Shown one piece after another: positions 27,901 to 42,900 of a stretch of 64,000 bases of DNA. The position numbers were made by a program, and so were the translations under genes. This DNA is from Chiridota heheva (Eukaryota; Echinodermata; Holothuroidea; Apodida; Chiridotidae): positions 1-64,000 of the forward strand of contig JAIGNY010001269.1 in assembly GCA_020152595.1 (NCBI GenBank). The letters are read 5' to 3'. The stretch's first letter is position 1. The number at the start of each line of letters is the position of its first letter. Below the pieces are notes generated by a model that was not told the origin of the DNA, did no database searches, and saw nothing but the letters and a program-made list of their open reading frames with translations.

Positions 27901-30900
27901 TAGATTATAAAATACATTTTTTAAGGGGGGGATTTTTGCACCCTCCCCACATAATCCCACCTATGATCTAGACTATAAATTATTCAAAGGGGGATTCCCT
28001 GTTGCCCCCAATAATCCTAGCTATGCTTTAAACTATAAAGGAAATTCTTCAATTTCAGCACAAAAACAAAAATGAAATTCTTCATATTCTTGCTGTATGT
28101 TCAGTATGACTGAACATATTGCAAGAATAGAATGTAGAGTGTGGATATAAGTAACGGACTTAGTGGTCAAGCAGGATCATCTGATATGACTGTAGAGTGG
28201 ATATAAGTAACGGACTAGTGGTCAAGCAGGATCATCTGATATGACTGTAGAGTGGATATAAATAAAAAGGACTAGTGGTCAAGCATGATCATCTGATATG
28301 ACTGTAGAGTGGATCTAAATAACGGGACCAGTGGTCAAGCAGGATCATCTGATATGACTGTAGAGTGGATATAAGTAACGGACTAGTGGTCAAGCAGGAT
28401 CATCTGATATGACTGTAGAGTGGGTATAAGTAACGGACTAGTGGTCAAGCAGGATCATCTGATATGACTGTAGAGTGGATATAAGTAACGGACTAATGGT
28501 CAAGCAGGATCATCTGATATGACTGTGAAGTGGATATAAGTAACGGGCTAGTGGTCAAGCAGGATCATCTGATATGACTGTAGAGTGGATATAAGTAATG
28601 GACTAATGGTCAAGCAGGATCATCTGATATGACTGTAGAGTGGATATAAGTAATGGACTAGTGGTCAAGCAGGATCATCTGATATGACTGTGAAGTGGAT
28701 ATAAGTAATGGACTAGTGGTCAAGCAGGATCATCTGATATGACTGTAGAGTGGGTATAAGTAACGGACTAGTGGTCAAGCAGGATCATCTGATATGACTG
28801 TAGAGTGGATATAAGTAACGGGCTAGTGGTCAAGCAGGATCATCTGATATGACTGTAGAGTGGATATAAGTAATGGACTAATGGTCAAGCAGGATCATCT
28901 GATATGACTGTAGAGTGGATATAAGTAATGGACTAGTGGTCAAGCAGGATCATCTGATATGACTGTGAAGTGGATATAAGTAATGGACTAGTGGTCAAGC
29001 AGGATCATCTGATATGACTGTAGAGTGGATATAAGTAACGGACTAGTGGTCAAGCAGGATCATCTGATATCCCCGTAGAGTGGATATAAGTAACGGACTA
29101 GTGGTCAAGCAGGATCATCTGATATGACTGTAGAGTGGATATAAGTAACGGACTAGTGGTCAAGCAGGATCATCTGATATCCCTGTAGAGTGGATATAAG
29201 TAACGGACTAGTGGTCAAGCAGGATCACCTGATATGACTGTGAAGTGGATATAAGTAACGGACTAGTGGTCAAGCAGGATCATCTGATATGACTGTAGAG
29301 TGGATATAAGTAACGGACTAGTGGTCAAGCAGGATCACCTGATATCCCTGTAGAGTGGATATAAGTAACGGACTAGTGGTCAAGCAGGATCACCTGATAT
29401 GACTGTGAAGTGGATATAAGTAACGGACTAGTGGTCAAGCAGGATCATCTGATATGACTGTAGAGTGGATATAAGTAATGGACTAATGGTCAAGCAGGAT
29501 CATCTGATATGACTGTAGAGTGGATATAAGTAATGGACTAGTGGTCAAGCAGGATCACCTGATATGACTGTGAAGTGGATATAAGTAACGGACTAGTGGT
29601 CAAGCAGGATCATCTGATATGACTGTAGAGTGGATATAAGTAATGGACTAATGGTCAAGCAGGATCATCTGATATGACTGTAGAGTGGATATAAGTAATG
29701 GACTAGTGGTCAAGCAGGATCACCTGATATGACTGTGAAGTGGATATAAGTAACGGGCTAGTGGTCAAGCAGGATCATCTGATATGACTGTAGAGTGGAT
29801 ATAAGTAATGGACTAATGGTCAAGCAGGATCATCTGATATGACTGTAGAGTGGATATAAGTAATGGACTAGTGGTCAAGCAGGATCACCTGATATGACTG
29901 TGAAGTGGATATAAGTAACGGACTAGTGGTCAAGCAGGATCATCTGATATGACTGTAGAGTGGATATAAGTAATGGACTAATGGTCAAGCAGGATCATCT
30001 GATATGACTGTAGAGTGGATATAAGTAATGGACTAATGGTCAAGCAGGATCATCTGATATGACTGTAGAGTGGATATAAGTAGCGGGACTAGTGGTCAAG
30101 CAGGATCATCTGATATGACTGTAGAGTGGATATAAGTAATGGACTAGTGGTCAAGCAGGATCATCTGATATGACTGTAGAGTGGATATAAGTAACGGACT
30201 AGTGGTCAAGCAGGATCATCTGATATGACTGCAGAGTGGATATAAGTAACGGACTAGTGGTCAAGCAGGATCATCTGATATGACTGTAGAGTGGATATAA
30301 GTAACGGATTAGTGGTCAAGCAGGATCATCTGATATGACTGTAGAGTGGATATAAGTAATGGACTAGTGGTCAAGCAGGATCATCTGATATGACTGTAGA
30401 GTGGATATAAGTAACGGACTAGTGGTCAAGCAGGATCATCTGGTATGACTGAGGACTGAAAGAAAAAAGATGGAAATTTACTTCAATATTTTATGGACTT
30501 TTATGTATTGTATCCTGAGATTTCGTGGCTTACAAATCATTGGATATGTCAGTATATAGTAGAAGTGGAGCTGGTAATTTTGATCTTAAAAATCGCACAA
30601 ATGAAACGGAGCTGTTCATTTCTCATTTGTAGGTAAATCCTCTGTTGGAAGCGTTTGGGAATGCCAGCACCTTGATTAATCAGAATTCGAGTCGTTTCGG
30701 AAAATACCTGGAGCTATTGTTTCAGCATGATGGAAAGGTAGTTGGAGGTGAGTTGAGAACAGGTTCATTAATCAGGCAGTTGCCCTTAAAAAATAATATA
30801 AATATGTCACATGGCCTAACTTCATGTTTTTATAATGAACCAATGGTATACTGGGGAAATTTTATGGGCCAATCAAATAATGGGAGATTCTTGGCCGTCA

Positions 30901-33900
30901 GCACAACTCCCACACGTCAGTATGGTTAGTATGGGACCAAGCATATGAAACAAATTATTTCAAACACTACATGCGTTATACACAGGGGCGGACTGGCCAT
31001 TGTGAGATTCAGGACTCTCCTGATGGCGTGGCCTGGGGCATGGGCCTGGGGCATTGCCTGTAAAAAATTAAATAGATATAATAATGATGATAATATAAAA
31101 TGAAATAAATAAAAATGGCCAATTTTAAGCTAGGCTGCTATGGCCAAAATCCTCTAATGTCTCTAGCAAACTCCAATGGGGCTCTGCCCCTGGACATCGC
31201 TGGGGTCACCCCCAGATCCCCCTCAATGACCTGACCGGGTGTGTGTTTCCCGACCTGCTTTAATCTGCCAGTCCCCCCTGGTTAGACATGAAGGTAATAC
31301 CACGCATTGTTATTTACAGCTTGTCTATCCATTGTACATGTGATAGACAGAACCATACAAATATAAAATAAAAAAACTCTCAATACCAACACCCCTTCCC
31401 CATAGTCATAGCTTCCCCAACTTTGCACATCTGCATTACTGAGTTGATTTGATATTAAAGTGACTATGTTTTTAAAAGTTTTATCAGATGGAAGTTATGG
31501 CTTGTTTATGGTACTGTGAGTTATTAGAAGGAGAGGGGTTGGGGTAGGGTGGAGGGAGGACATGGTGCCAGTTGGGCACTCTGCCTTTATCTCACCATAA
31601 TTTGCTCCAACTTTTGTAATATCCTCATGGCATTACATATGCCTACTTTATATCTGATGTATTTTTCTCAAATTTATATTTGTAGCTAAAATAGACACAT
31701 ACCTTTTAGAAAAATCCAGGGTAGTCACCCAGGAGGTGGGAGAAAGGAACTTCCACATCTTTTATTTCATGTTTGCCGGATTAACGGAACAACAACTCGC
31801 AAAGATACTATTATCTCCACCAGAGCAATACAGGTAATGTAATGTCATATATATTCAATGGATTAGTTTGGGGTTGAGCAAGCTTTATTTTATTTTATAT
31901 TTTAAGTGGTCGGGCTAGTTCAGTTTATATTAAGGTAGATAAAATGGTGAACAAATATTCATCAATGTTATTCTGGTGAGAAGAGCCGGAAGCCTTATTT
32001 GTGTAGAGACAACTGAAAGGAGATAGTTGTGACATCACATACTCACATTTCTCAAACACAAGTATTTTTTTTGCTTAATGTTTTCTGGTTATTGTTATTT
32101 TTAGCTTACAACCTATTATTGGATGTGTCAGTAAAGTACTAAAACCGAATCTAGTAAAGATGGTACGATTTGGAGAATTTTTGAAAAATATTATCAATTT
32201 TTTTCTTTGTAGAATATTAAACAATGGAGGTCAGGGTGTATTTTACAGTGAGAATCACTTTTTTCACTGCCAGAGGATGTACGATGAGCTGCAGGACATC
32301 ATGGAGTTGGTTGGGTTCACCCAGGAGGTAAGCAACAAATCAGGTCAAAGATCATGGGGCATTTAAACAGTATTCAAGGTGGATGCGATTTGAGTAAATA
32401 ATAGTTTTTAAATAGAATGGCTGATTCAAGTTTGAGAATTTTTGACATAAACAAAACTTGTGATATATCAAAAAAAATCTGTAATTATGTGTTTTTTCCT
32501 TTTAGTATTCAAGAGTGTCCCCTTTACTTGGATTGAGGGTTATTTTAACTTGTTTGAGGGTATATGATAAAGATCATTATTCTTGTTTAGAATCAATTGC
32601 TCTGTTGCAAGAGGTTAAGGTCATTGCACATCGAACCCGGCGCTGCAAGCCACTTTTTCGAAAATCAGCCATGAAGCAAATATTTACCTCCGCAAACGAA
32701 GTTGGTCGGAGGTTATGTTTTTGCCAATTGTTTGTTTGTTTGTTTGTCTGTCATCAAGATATCTCAAGAACTGATGATTGGATTTGGATTAAATTTGGTA
32801 TGTGGTTTTGTTACTGCTTAAGGAAGAAGTGATTAGAATTTGAGACAATGTCGGAAGAGGGGAAGGGTGCAAATGGGGGAGGGACTGTTTTTACCTGTTT
32901 GTCCATCATCAAGATATCTTCAGAACTGATGATTAGATTTGGAATAAATTTGGTGTGTGGTTTTGTTACTGCTTAAGGAAGAAGTGATTAAAATGTAAGA
33001 CATTGAAACAGGGGAAGGATGCAAAAGGATGCGCTTTGAATGAAGGATCACACAATCAATTTCTAGACTTAAAGACATTTACATCAAGTGTTCTCAATGG
33101 GTTTCTGCCATGAATGGAAGATAATGGAATGTGAATCCTGGCTGAATAGAGCTCAAACAATGATGCTTCACTTGAATAAAACTGAAAACAATGGTATGGC
33201 CTTGGAAGGAATCCCGTCAGAAGATAATCTTCAAGTGTTCAGATTGCAAATGATCATTATAAATCAAAAATTGGGGCTGAATCTTGGTGGGCCTAGGATT
33301 TCTGAGGTAGATTATATTGGGTATGGAGATCAAATTAACTCTAAAACTATAGGCATGTTGGAATTACAATGGGCGGAGGTATGCTAGAGAGTGCTAATAT
33401 TTTAGTTGAAAATATTTTGACTGTTTTCAAATAAAAACACTTGCCGAGTTCAAAACCTGACTGCAATTTTTTGGAACTTTTTATTCAAGCTTAATTTTCA
33501 AAAATTTCCTTTCATTTTTAGTCATTACAAGTTTCTTTTATATGAATGCTAAGACAATGAACTTTACAATAAAAGAGTCAAAATGATGAAAGTATTGACA
33601 TAAATTTGATAATTTGCAATTTTTTGGCAAAAATATGGCATATTTTCAACTTTTTTTAGTTTGTATTTTTGTGCTTGTGAATAATGAAAATGGAGGATTT
33701 TTTAAGATTTCTAAGTAGTTTTTGATGTTCTCTTTCCATTAATACCACTCTCAATCTTTTTCCATTGCAGAACTTGTGAAAATAATGAAAACAAAACAAA
33801 AGAAATTACCTCCATAATTACACACTAAGAAACAAACCCCTATAGCTCAACACATCATCAAACCCGTGACCATCCACACAACATGCATATGCGTTGACCC

Positions 33901-36900
33901 CTGAGCTGTGCAACAGACTGAAATCAGTGTGTTTGTTTATATTCTTAAAAAAAAAAAAAAAAAAAAAAGCGAGATTGATGATACAGTAGTAGGTACTGTT
34001 AAAATTTGACCAAATTTGCACTCATTGAAGTATTCAGTACTGGTACACATGTTTTGGGGCAATCCTGAAGTATAATTAGTAAGTGTTTGAAATAAAAACG
34101 ATTTTTTTTTTTTTCTTTTTTTCTTTGAAATTTTCGTTTTCAACCATTTTCAAAGGGAGTTTACTCAAAAATTATCAATATAACTTTTATCAAAAGTGTT
34201 AGTTTACTGATAGAACTAGAATAGCCCTTTCAAACTATACCACGATCAGTGCTGTAGGCCTATGGTAGAGTCCTGATTTTATTGTTTAAAAATAGCATTT
34301 CCAAATCGACAATAGTATTGTCGATCCGGCTTTTAAGGGTAAGGGTTAGAGGATTTGTTCAGTGGTCAAGTTTATCTAATAAAAAAGAGGACTTTGAAAG
34401 AAACTAAATGGTGAAGAAAACATTCAAATATCTTATTTTGTTAAGGAGATATTCAAGTTTAAAGCTCTGTCTTACTGTGTGGAAATGACTGGTGTAGTGA
34501 GTCTACCATGAGAGGTTGGTGCCCTCATCCTAACATTCTTAAGGATAAGTTCAGTGGTCAAGCATGTCCATCTTATATGAAAGAGGACTTCAAAAGAAAC
34601 AAAATGGTAAAGAAAACATTCAAATATCTTATTCTGTTAATGAGATATTCAAGTTTAAAGCTCTGTTGTATTCGTGTAGAAATGACTGGTGTAGTAAGTC
34701 TACTATGGAAAGTTGGTGTCCTCATCCTCACTTCCTTAGCAATTGTTACTGTATTTAAAAAATAGTTGTATTTAAAGGTTTTACTATTATTTTCCCTCAA
34801 CTTTTTTTAATTGGTATATTATAAATACCCTTACTAGATTCAGTATTACTACTTTTCTGACATATGCCATGGTTTTTACCCCTCATAATCGCAGAGCAAA
34901 ATACAGTATAATGGAATACTTGAAGATTTTAAGAATTCTGAGGTCGTGACTTCACAACCAGTTGTTTCTACACAAATGATACCAAACGTTCCCTTAAATA
35001 TCTTCTTAACGGAATACAATTTTTTGAACACGATTTTGTTTCTTTCGAAGTCCTCTTCATGATGAAAATCTGTCACAAAGGGTTTTCAGTCCAAATTCTC
35101 AAAGCCTACAAGGTTGAACAAAAACATCACTTCAAATCACTCATCAATAAACAAAACCTTCACTATTGAGTACCATCCTATTTGTAAATTATTACTTCCA
35201 AGCCAGACACATTGACCAAAGGGGAGTACTTTTGTCCTTGTGTAGAGTGTGAAAGTCAGTGCAGCTGCAATGAAATCTGTTTACTATCAATCACTATCAA
35301 TGTCAGATTATGACCATGGAAAGTGAGGTGAAGTGTGTGAAAATCCTGGGTGTAATTGCTAATTGCTTGTGCTGGATTGTGGTTTCTGTTGTGAGCAATA
35401 TAGACCCAGACAGATTTTAGATTTTGTTGGGGCTTCATACAAAAAATGTATTGTGAGGTTTAGACTTAATGTTCATATAAGAAGGACCACTGAACTAATC
35501 CTTTAAGTTTACTATATATGCAAAATATGAAATTTTTTCGTAAACAAATTCACTTTAGTGGGCATGAATTTTTGGTGCAGCACGAATTTTGCTGTAGTGG
35601 GCTAAAATTGTTTTTTTTCAGTTATCATCTGAAATGGCATATGATGATACCTGTAATATATTCAAAAACAAGATATCTTTGAAAATAAAGAGGTGAAGAT
35701 GTATATTTTCCTTTATTTTATTCAAAGAGGTTTGAAAATCTCTCACCATGCCCAAACGGTGTGCAACAGCCTTTACGGTATATACACTGGTCAATTTTTA
35801 ACCAACAGGGTGGAATACTGTGTGGAACAGGGTAGAATGCCATGTAAGTTAATGGTGGAATGCCATGTGGGACATAGGGTGGAATGCCATGGGATGGGAT
35901 GTCATGTAGGACATAGGGGTGGTATGGGATGTCATGTGAGACATGGGGTGGGATGCCATGTGGGACATTGGGAGAGATGCCATGGGGGACATAGGGATAG
36001 ATGCCATGTGGGACACAGAAAGGAATGCTATGTGGGTCATATGGTTGGATGTCATGTGGTACATATGGTTGGATTAATGTGGGACATGTAGAATGGGATC
36101 CATGTGGGACATAGGGTGGGATGCCATGTGTGACATATGGTGGAATGCTATGTGGGACAAGGCTTGGGATGGGATGTCATGTGGGACATATGGTGGAATG
36201 CCATGTGGGACAAGGGATGGGATGGGATGTCATGTGGGATATGGGGTGGGATGCCATGTGGGAGATATTGTGGAATGCCATGTGGGACATGGGATGGGGT
36301 GTCATGTGGGACATGGGGTGGGATGCCATGTTGGACATGGGATGCCATGTGGGACTTAGTGTGAGATGCCATTTTTATAATTGGCCGGATCATATGATAT
36401 GGGTGTCAATTTGCATGGACATGCGAACCATGATGGTATTTACCGTACTAGTTATAATAGATGTTTAAGCAATTTAGTTCTCGTTCTACCTGTCCATAGA
36501 TCGTGAGTTAAAAGAGCTGGTGGCCGGAAAGGAAAGGGCTTATTATTCTTGAGTCTCAACAATTTTCAAACACACATTTGGGCACGTGATGGTACTGAAA
36601 ACATTTGATAATATGAAAGTTCAAAATAATGACCAAAATTATTTCTTATGAATATTTGGGTAATGTTTTAATAATGCGAATATCAAATTTAGACCCGTGT
36701 TATTTCAAATTTCCTTACGTAGCAACAAAAAGGCCGTCACTTTTTGACCGAGAGCATTTCAAACAAGACTGACATACCTTTAATTTTTCAGGATATTTGG
36801 ATGATTTTCACCTTATTATCGGCAATTATTCAAGTAACTGCCATCAATTTCAGTGAGGACCAAGACACAGGAGGAGCCTTCATCGAAGACGAATACGTCA

Positions 36901-39900
36901 CCAAAGTTGGTGAGTGAAAACTTCTCTTCTCTGTGGTGTCCTTTAAAAAAAAAATGTATAAAAATATCATGGTCCGCATTCACCACAATTGGTTCATCAA
37001 GCGGCCGTGGACATCTCTATATAACCTTAGCTGTTAAAAAGGGGATGTAAAATACCTCACCTGCCCACGACAACGACGAGTGAACACACAAATACAATGA
37101 CGGGGTCGTCGCCTGCGTATTCGGTTATGATAGTAACAATGCTATCACGAAACGCTTAATACGACTAGGACGAGAACACAGGTACGACGTACGGACAGAC
37201 ATAACATCGACAACCAAGTCGATGTCCACGGCCTTTGATAACCAGTTGTGGTACACTGGCGTGTCTACCCAACCCAGGCTTGAACCCAGGACCTCGTGGT
37301 CTGTAGACAGGTATAATGACCGCTACACCACAGTAGGTAGATAATGCAAAACCTGCCAACAAAAAGTATTACCTTTTTATGGAAGCATAATTTGTTGTCC
37401 TTTTCTCTTCCTCCCCTTACACCTTCCATTCCTTCCTTTTGCTTTCTAATGCACCACTGAATAATATTTGTAGAATATTTAAAATATTGTTAATATGAAA
37501 ATTAAGCATTTTCAGCAGGAATGAACACACCTGATAACCAGGCTGTTGTTCTTGTGACCAAGTTCCAGATATGGACAGTGCATGATGGTCCAAGAAACGT
37601 GTTCTTCATGTCTTCTCCTTTAAATTAATTTACAATAATGTAATTTTAAGTTAAGCTCATCCCAGCCCGAACTACCCCACCTGTGTAGGTGTCTAATAAA
37701 CAATAAGAAGAAAAAATCAATAAGTTGCAATAAAACTTGATTTAACTTTACATCAAAACTACTTAACCCATACTCTACCAGCACTTTTTAAGAAATGCTC
37801 CTGGAGTTAAAGATGGGCACCCAAAATGGCGATACTATCTCCGCGTGGGAGAGTAAGGGTTAATCACAGGCTAATTATTGAAAAGTCCTCTGTCATCCGA
37901 GCAGCAAAGTTGGGCTCGTTCCGCTTCAGTGACCCAGGTCCATGCTGCATATATATTCGAGTTGGTGCACTTGTCATGGGTTGATTAACCCGTACTTTAC
38001 CAGCACTTTTTGAAAATGCGCCTGGGAGGCGGAGTCAAAGACGGGGCAACTAAAATGGCAATATTTGATAATATCGCCGCGTGGTAGAGTAAGTGTTAAA
38101 GACATCAGTTATCATGTTGAAGTTGAGATAAATATAAACTACTGTTCAACATCTCTGATTGGAAGGTCTTCATATTCACACAAACACTGACAAGCTAATA
38201 GATAACCATGAAAGTGACATCACTATGTAACAGATTATTGGTCACGTTTCAAGCCATTTTCTTGAGACAAAATTTCCTTTGGTGTAATGTTCGAACGGAT
38301 AGAGTTTTAAATCAAATTGGAGAGTGCTTTCTTAAACTTAACAATATAATGCAGTTTTACAATAGCATAGAAATAGGTTAAGGCTAGTGGATTGTAGTGC
38401 ATAATAGGGATGCATTTCATTATTTACAGTAAACATCGTTGATCTTATCAGTATCATGTTATTGTATATCTTTACTCTTTTGTTCAGCTTTCCCCAAAGT
38501 ATGTCAAACATACAGGGCTTTTGAAATCAAAATCAGACAATATATTTATTCAAGGTTCAGAAATTGCAAAATGCGTAAAAAACTGATTATCTTGGTGTAT
38601 GTATTGATGATAAACATAACTTTTTCCCATCATGTGTCCAAAATTTATAAGTAAAGTTTACTATATTGTTTCGGCTTATCACACATTTGATCTTTTTGTA
38701 ACCTTAATGCTAGAGTTATTCTTTTAAAATCAAATAATTTTATTGCAGGTTCTTTATGCTGTCCCCGTTTGGTATCATATAATCTTACAGAAAGACAATA
38801 ATAGAATCAAGAAATTTCTCAAATATATTTTGATATTTTAAATGACAGGGCGAAATCATAATTCATTGCAATGGCAACAAATATCAACAAAGAACAAAAC
38901 CATCCTTTAAACAATACATTCACAAAGTCATCTAGCACGTTCAAACAGAAACCTTTAAAACCCTAACATATTGCCAAAATACAGAATAAATGTCTACAAA
39001 AATTCATTCATTTACCGTGCAGCAATTTACTTACAGACAGAAGAATTAGAATTACTGTTTTAACCTTTATCTTTACTTTTTCCTTATTTATTTATTTGTT
39101 TATCATTTATTTATTTATTTATTTATACTCTTTTTATTTCTGCTACTTGTTTAATTATGTGTATATAACTACAAAAGCTAAATCATGGAATGAACTGTTG
39201 GATTTAATCAGTAACATGGTTACGTCGAATAAACATTTCATATGGAAGCCTTGAAGATGTAATGAGATAAACTTTTAGATACAAGGTGGTTTAACTTGTA
39301 GGGTGCTTATAACTTTGATGGGATTGATCTACTTATTTGATTTCATTTTAGATTTTTGAGCTTAAAAGGGCTGAAGGTTTTCAGGGTTTAAGCATTTACT
39401 TTTCCCTTTTACAAATGTTTTAAAATTGTACTGGAATGCAATAAAATAATTGTAATTGAAAATTATTCAGGCCACTTTAACATACAGCATTAAGTGAAAA
39501 ATTGTACATTAAAGGAGCCATAAAGTCTGATCCAATCATTATTTCAAATGATAGGGGAAAAAAATCTTAATCAACTTTCAAAAAAGAAGGTCAAAATCTT
39601 ATTCCTATCTCAAGTTATTCATGTTTAAAGTTGACACATGGAGGCAGCCATTTTGTTCAATTATGTATTGAAATATTGTGCAGGATGACATAATTTCCCC
39701 AACATGGACATAAGTATTATAATATATTTCTTTATAAATGTGATTGAAGTTTGTATTCCAAAATGATGTGACACAAAGTTTTAACAGCATGTTTTGATAA
39801 TTTCATGTCAACAAAAAATGTCCTTGACATTTACAAAAGAAAAACAGTTTTCAATAGGTTGAAAACTTGAGATAGATTATACAAAAATACAAAGCATTTC

Positions 39901-42900
39901 AACATCCTGCTGGGCTGATGACATTATAATCTGCATGTTTCGAAATGAAAATGGCAGCTCCCATGGTACTATTTAGTAGTAGTATTAAAAGTTTTTAATA
40001 ATTACAATAAATGTGTTAGATTGCTTCAGGAGGTACTGTATGTAACTTTGTCAGAAGATTTGTTATTTTTATTTCTATAATATGAAATAAAGATTATGTC
40101 AGACTTTGAGCTTATAAAGTAAAGTTTAGTAAAATATAATTTAAATTTACTAACATCTTGGTTCTATATTTCTTATCCAAATGTCTACATTTATTTATAA
40201 AATGAATTTTTGCTCTTATGCAAGTAAAGCAAATTTAAACATTAAATGATGCAGACACACAACTTTCTGTACTTGTATCTATTTTTAGATTTACCTGTTT
40301 CTTCGAAAAGCTGATAAATGTTAAAGGTGACTTCACATTTGTTTCAGGTATATTTACATGTAGAGGCAACATTAGCTAAGTTGCTTTTAAAATCTGTTCA
40401 AAACAATCTCTCAACCTACCCCTTTCCCCAAATTTCATTCTGACATCAAACTGCTTTTCGCTCCCCTTGTTCGTAACCGCTTGCAAATTACATGGGACTC
40501 CAAATGGATAAAAACTTCAAAACATCCAGCCCACCATTCCAGCCAAACCCACTATTCACAATCTTTCTTGTAAAGACCACTTCCACAGTACCTGCCTTAG
40601 GATAGGTCACACACACACACTCCCACCTCACCACACTCCCACCTCACACACTCCCACCTCACACACTCCAACCTCACACACTCCCACCTCACACACTCCC
40701 ACCTCACACACTCCCACCTCACACACTCAAACCTCACACACCCCCACCTCACACACTCCCACCTCACACACTCCCACCTCACACACTCCCACCTCAAACA
40801 CTCCCACCTCATACACTCTCACCTCAAACATTCTCACCTCAAACACTCCCACACCAAACACTCCTACCCCACACACTCCCACCCCACACACTCCCACCTC
40901 ACACACTCCCACCTCACACACTCCCACCTCACACTCCCACCTCACGCACTCCCACCTCATGCACTCCAACCTCATGCACTCCCACCTCACGCACTCCCAC
41001 CTCACACACTCCCACCTCACACACTCCCACCTCACACACTCCCACCTCACACAATCCCACCTCACACAATCCCACCTCACACACTCCCACCTCACACACT
41101 CCCACCTCACACACTCCCACCTCACACACTCCCACCTCACACACTCCCACCTCACACAATCCCACCCACTTCACCCACTCCCACCACTCCCACCTCACCC
41201 ACTCCCGCCCCACACACTCCCACCTCACACACTCCCACCTCACACACTCCCACCTACACACTCCCACCTCCTTACAGGTCCCCCCACCCCTCTGCAATAA
41301 CTGTCATTTCCCCCTCATTGTCTATCATGTCCTCATCGATTTCCCCTGTGCAAGCTTATCACTCCTCTTAATTCCATTGTTAAGCCCTTGCGGAAAAATT
41401 CTCCAGATAAGATTATATCCTTTCTTCTTCATACGTCCCTCTACAACTATATTTAGTCTTCCTTTCCCATCCCCCCACCTCCATGTTATATTTATGTATT
41501 TTTTTACCCCATTGCACTCACTCTTATGATTCTAGCTTCATGTCCATTGACTCTCAACCTTTTCTCAGATAATTCCTCTTACCTTTTTTTCTGATACATT
41601 TCTGGGCACAATTTGATCTTTGCTGTCGTGGTGCCGTTAAGCCACACCAAACAGCAAACAAATCAATTAAATTGCAAGTGAAGCAAATTTAAATATTAAA
41701 AGATGCAAACACACTACTTCTGTATTTATATCTATTTTTAGATTGAGCAGTTTTTTGGAAAAGCTCATATGATAAATGTGTTAAAGGTATCTCACAATTG
41801 TTTAACTCTTAAATCCTCACGCAGTTGTGACACGACTGAATGGATATGCACTTTTCAAAAAATTATTTTGCTTCTTCAAATAGGTCCACAACAGTGATCT
41901 TGGTATCATTTGAAATAGCTCAAAATAGTTCTTTCAGAAAATGTAACTTTTATTGGGAGTAAGGGGGAAGGGGGAAGGGGGTGAAGATTTTGAGGAGAAA
42001 TGGGTTGAAATTTAGAAAGATAAAAAAAGGCACAAAATTTAACAAAAAAACAATTTTATTTACCATACTGGAAGTATTGCTTTTGCCTGAAAACCTATGA
42101 GAAATTACCAAAGACATCAATGCATCTAATTCTGGTCGAATTTTAACTGCCCAGATCATCAATATCTTTTTTTGGCAAAAGTTCATGATTTGTAGCCTTT
42201 TGAGACCAATTTTTGAAATAATTTGTAGCTCCTGATCACAATACAACTTCCCAATGCAAACATACTGTTGCAATGGTAATTTTACATATTTGCATTAGAA
42301 AACAAAGAGCAACTACCACTTCTATATTCACACCGAAATATAAGTATTAAGACAAACCCACAGTTTACTCATATGCAGTGTAGTGTAGCGGTAAGCGTGC
42401 AGGAAGTTTACTTTGAAAACAGAACTGGATGCGCGCGACTTTGTATTTCACGAATAATTACAGGGGTGATTATTTTTTGTTATTTTTATTGTTTTTGCAT
42501 GTTTTGCTTTAAAAATTTTTTTAGAATGGTATCAATGGAAAGGATATTTTACAAACAATCTAACTATGTACAAAAATCCTCCATTTTCATTATTCACAAG
42601 AAATAATACAAGCTTAAAAAAATTGACCTAATTTTGCCTAAAATGTGCTTAATTTGCATATTTATTTCAATATTTTCTTAATTTGATTTTTTTGTTAAAC
42701 TGTTTATTGTCTTACCATTCATATCAACCAAACTTGTAGAATAGAAAACGAAAGGAAAGTTTTGAAAATTAATTTTGATGACAAAAAAGTTCTGAAAAAT
42801 TAGTCACGTTTTGAACACGCTGAGGATTTAAGGGTTAAGGTATATGGACGTGTAGAGGCAACATTAGCTAAGCTGCATTAAAATCTATTCAAAACAATCA

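Noticed and set aside
35693..36468. Frames with GMPCGTWDG or HMASHPMS repeats on both strands
   Set aside because: Explained by the 24-bp array.
40597..41300. Minus-strand frames rich in VRWEC/CEVGV and plus-strand LTHSH
   Set aside because: Translation of the 15-bp array within a dead retrotransposon.
42376..42450. Possible tRNA gene
   Set aside because: Only an A-box-like segment (gtgtagcggtaagcgtgc) is seen; no cloverleaf or B box at the right spacing. Treated as part of a mobile element.
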